Shown in pieces: positions 63,255 through 64,000 of a DNA stretch of 64,000 nucleotides (position 1 is the stretch's first letter; each line of letters opens with the position of its first letter). A program made the position numbers and the translations under genes. Source of the DNA: CAZLQF01 sp964561545 (GTDB lineage: Bacteria; Bacteroidota; Bacteroidia; CAILMK01; CAYYUA01); assembly GCA_964561545.1 (NCBI GenBank), contig CAZLQF010000004.1, forward strand, positions 62,001-126,000, given 5' to 3'. Below the pieces are notes generated by a model that was not told where the DNA came from, searched no databases, and saw only the letters and a program-made list of their open reading frames with translations.

Positions 63255-64000
63255 ATGGAATTATTTAGCATTATTATAGCAGTTGTAGCACTTATCGGAG
63301 GGTTTGCAGCTGGTTTTTTTCTTAGAAAAAACTTGTTAGATAAGCAATTGCAGAAAAAAGAGGAAGAGGCGCAAAAGAAAAGTGATGAAATAATCAATGA
63401 GGCCAAGGAAAAAGCAGAAGTTCTTAAAAAGGATAAAATCCTTGAATCAAGGGAGAAATTCCTGCAGATGAAGGCGGATCATGAAAAAGAAACTAACAAG
63501 AAAAACAAAGAAATCCAGAGTCAGCAAAACAAACTCAAAGAGCAGGAAAAAGAGTTAAATAAAAGGGAAGAAGACCTCAAATCCCGAGAAAGTGAAGTGC
63601 AAGAGTTAAAGAACAACCTTTCTCAAAAACAGGAAGCTATTGATGCCAAGAAAGAAGATTTGGAAAGGCTTCATAAAATGGAAGTTGAACAGCTTGAGAA
63701 AATCTCCGGATTTTCTGCTGCTGAAGCTGAGGAACAGTTGATGGAATCCCTTAAGCAAGAAGCAAGAACCAAGGCCAAAAGTTATATTAAAGACATCATG
63801 GACGAGGCGAAGGCCAATGCTACTAAATCTGCAAGAAAAGTTGTTATTGAAACCATACAAAGAGTAGCCAGCGAACAGACCATCGATAATTGCATATCCG
63901 TCTTTAACATTGATAATGATGAGATGAAAGGCCGTATTATTGGCCGGGAAGGTAGAAATATTCGAGCATTAGAAGCTGCTACAGGTGTTGAGATCATTGT
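63255..64000 (+). CDS. rny: ribonuclease Y, N-terminal part
   Basis: The frame opens at ATG 63255 and runs 248 codons off the window end. Seen: an N-terminal membrane anchor (residues 2-22, LFSIIIAVVALIGGFAAGFF), a long Lys/Glu coiled coil (about 25-190), KARKVVIETIQRVA-like block, and the start of the KH domain (GRIIGREGRNIRALEAATGV near 226). The catalytic HD domain lies beyond the window. RNase Y starts mRNA decay at the membrane. Confidence 0.93.
   Translation, partial: MELFSIIIAVVALIGGFAAGFFLRKNLLDKQLQKKEEEAQKKSDEIINEAKEKAEVLKKDKILESREKFLQMKADHEKETNKKNKEIQSQQNKLKEQEKELNKREEDLKSRESEVQELKNNLSQKQEAIDAKKEDLERLHKMEVEQLEKISGFSAAEAEEQLMESLKQEARTKAKSYIKDIMDEAKANATKSARKVVIETIQRVASEQTIDNCISVFNIDNDEMKGRIIGREGRNIRALEAATGVEII

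Noticed and set aside
1..64000. Mobile elements, prophage or genomic island
   Set aside because: No transposase, integrase, phage gene or flanking duplicated sequence is seen, and composition is even apart from normal AT-rich gaps.

Overview
The window reads as chromosomal core and semi-core DNA of a Bacteroidota bacterium, most likely a free-living, possibly marine, member of the Cytophagales. The evidence is the gene repertoire: two secreted enzymes with type IX secretion C-terminal sorting domains, a PorV/PorQ-like barrel, DUF6029 and Omp28 outer-membrane proteins, BshB1 (bacillithiol), leucine dehydrogenase next to a double-length NusB, and a long Ctc-type bL25. Many upstream regions also carry the Bacteroidota sigma-A promoter type (TTTG, about 20 bases, TAnnTTTG). 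The order-level call is inference. Base composition looks around 40% GC and even throughout. I see no insertion sequence, prophage, integrase, CRISPR array, rRNA or plasmid origin.

Layout. 1-3.4 kb: partial DUF72 gene, peroxide-stress protein YaaA, and an overlapping amidoligase / C26 amide-hydrolase pair. 3.4-6.4 kb: sulfate activation genes cysC, cysD, cysN (minus strand). 6.6-10.2 kb: macro-domain protein, YceI, phosphoglycerate kinase, ZIP metal transporter. 10.3-16.7 kb: T9SS-exported endonuclease I, SppA, a lipoprotein, an ACP-phosphodiesterase-like protein coupled to a PorV-like barrel. 17-28 kb: housekeeping enzymes (aconitase, RlmN, S41 protease, inositol-phosphatase family, isocitrate dehydrogenase, Tex). 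28-34 kb: aldo/keto reductase and a tight four-gene operon (GGR-family flavoprotein, DUF6029, Omp28, DUF1684). 34-41.5 kb: accA, nusB, leucine dehydrogenase, an ABC exporter with a tiny DUF5522 gene behind it, and a DUF2779 double-nuclease protein with a small membrane partner. 41.6-52 kb: bshB1, fmt, a class IV aminotransferase, a small membrane protein, an RND pump plus TolC without an adaptor, and a barrel-coiled-coil-SPOR protein. 52-57 kb: T9SS-exported M28 peptidase, then pth, rplY, prs and tRNA-Gln. 57-64 kb: Gfo/Idh/MocA oxidoreductase, CPBP protease, XRE regulator, pheT, a ZapB-like coiled coil, zapA, and the start of rny.

Three real genes are easy to miss: the edge-truncated DUF72 gene (1-396), the 57-codon DUF5522 gene (39386-39559) and the edge-truncated RNase Y gene (63255-64000). 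Several long open frames have their true start further in: ZIP transporter, class IV aminotransferase, 149-residue membrane protein, macro protein, YceI, AKR, Tex and the coiled-coil protein. cysC and the CPBP gene appear to use TTG starts.

No clearly new multi-gene system stands out. The best candidates for undescribed biology are the amidoligase/C26 hydrolase cassette, the DUF2779 Cas4-like plus DEDD-like nuclease with its membrane partner, the barrel-SPOR fusion, the flavoprotein-DUF6029-Omp28-DUF1684 operon, a perfect palindrome at the predicted accA transcription start, and a nested inverted repeat ahead of the adaptor-less RND pump.
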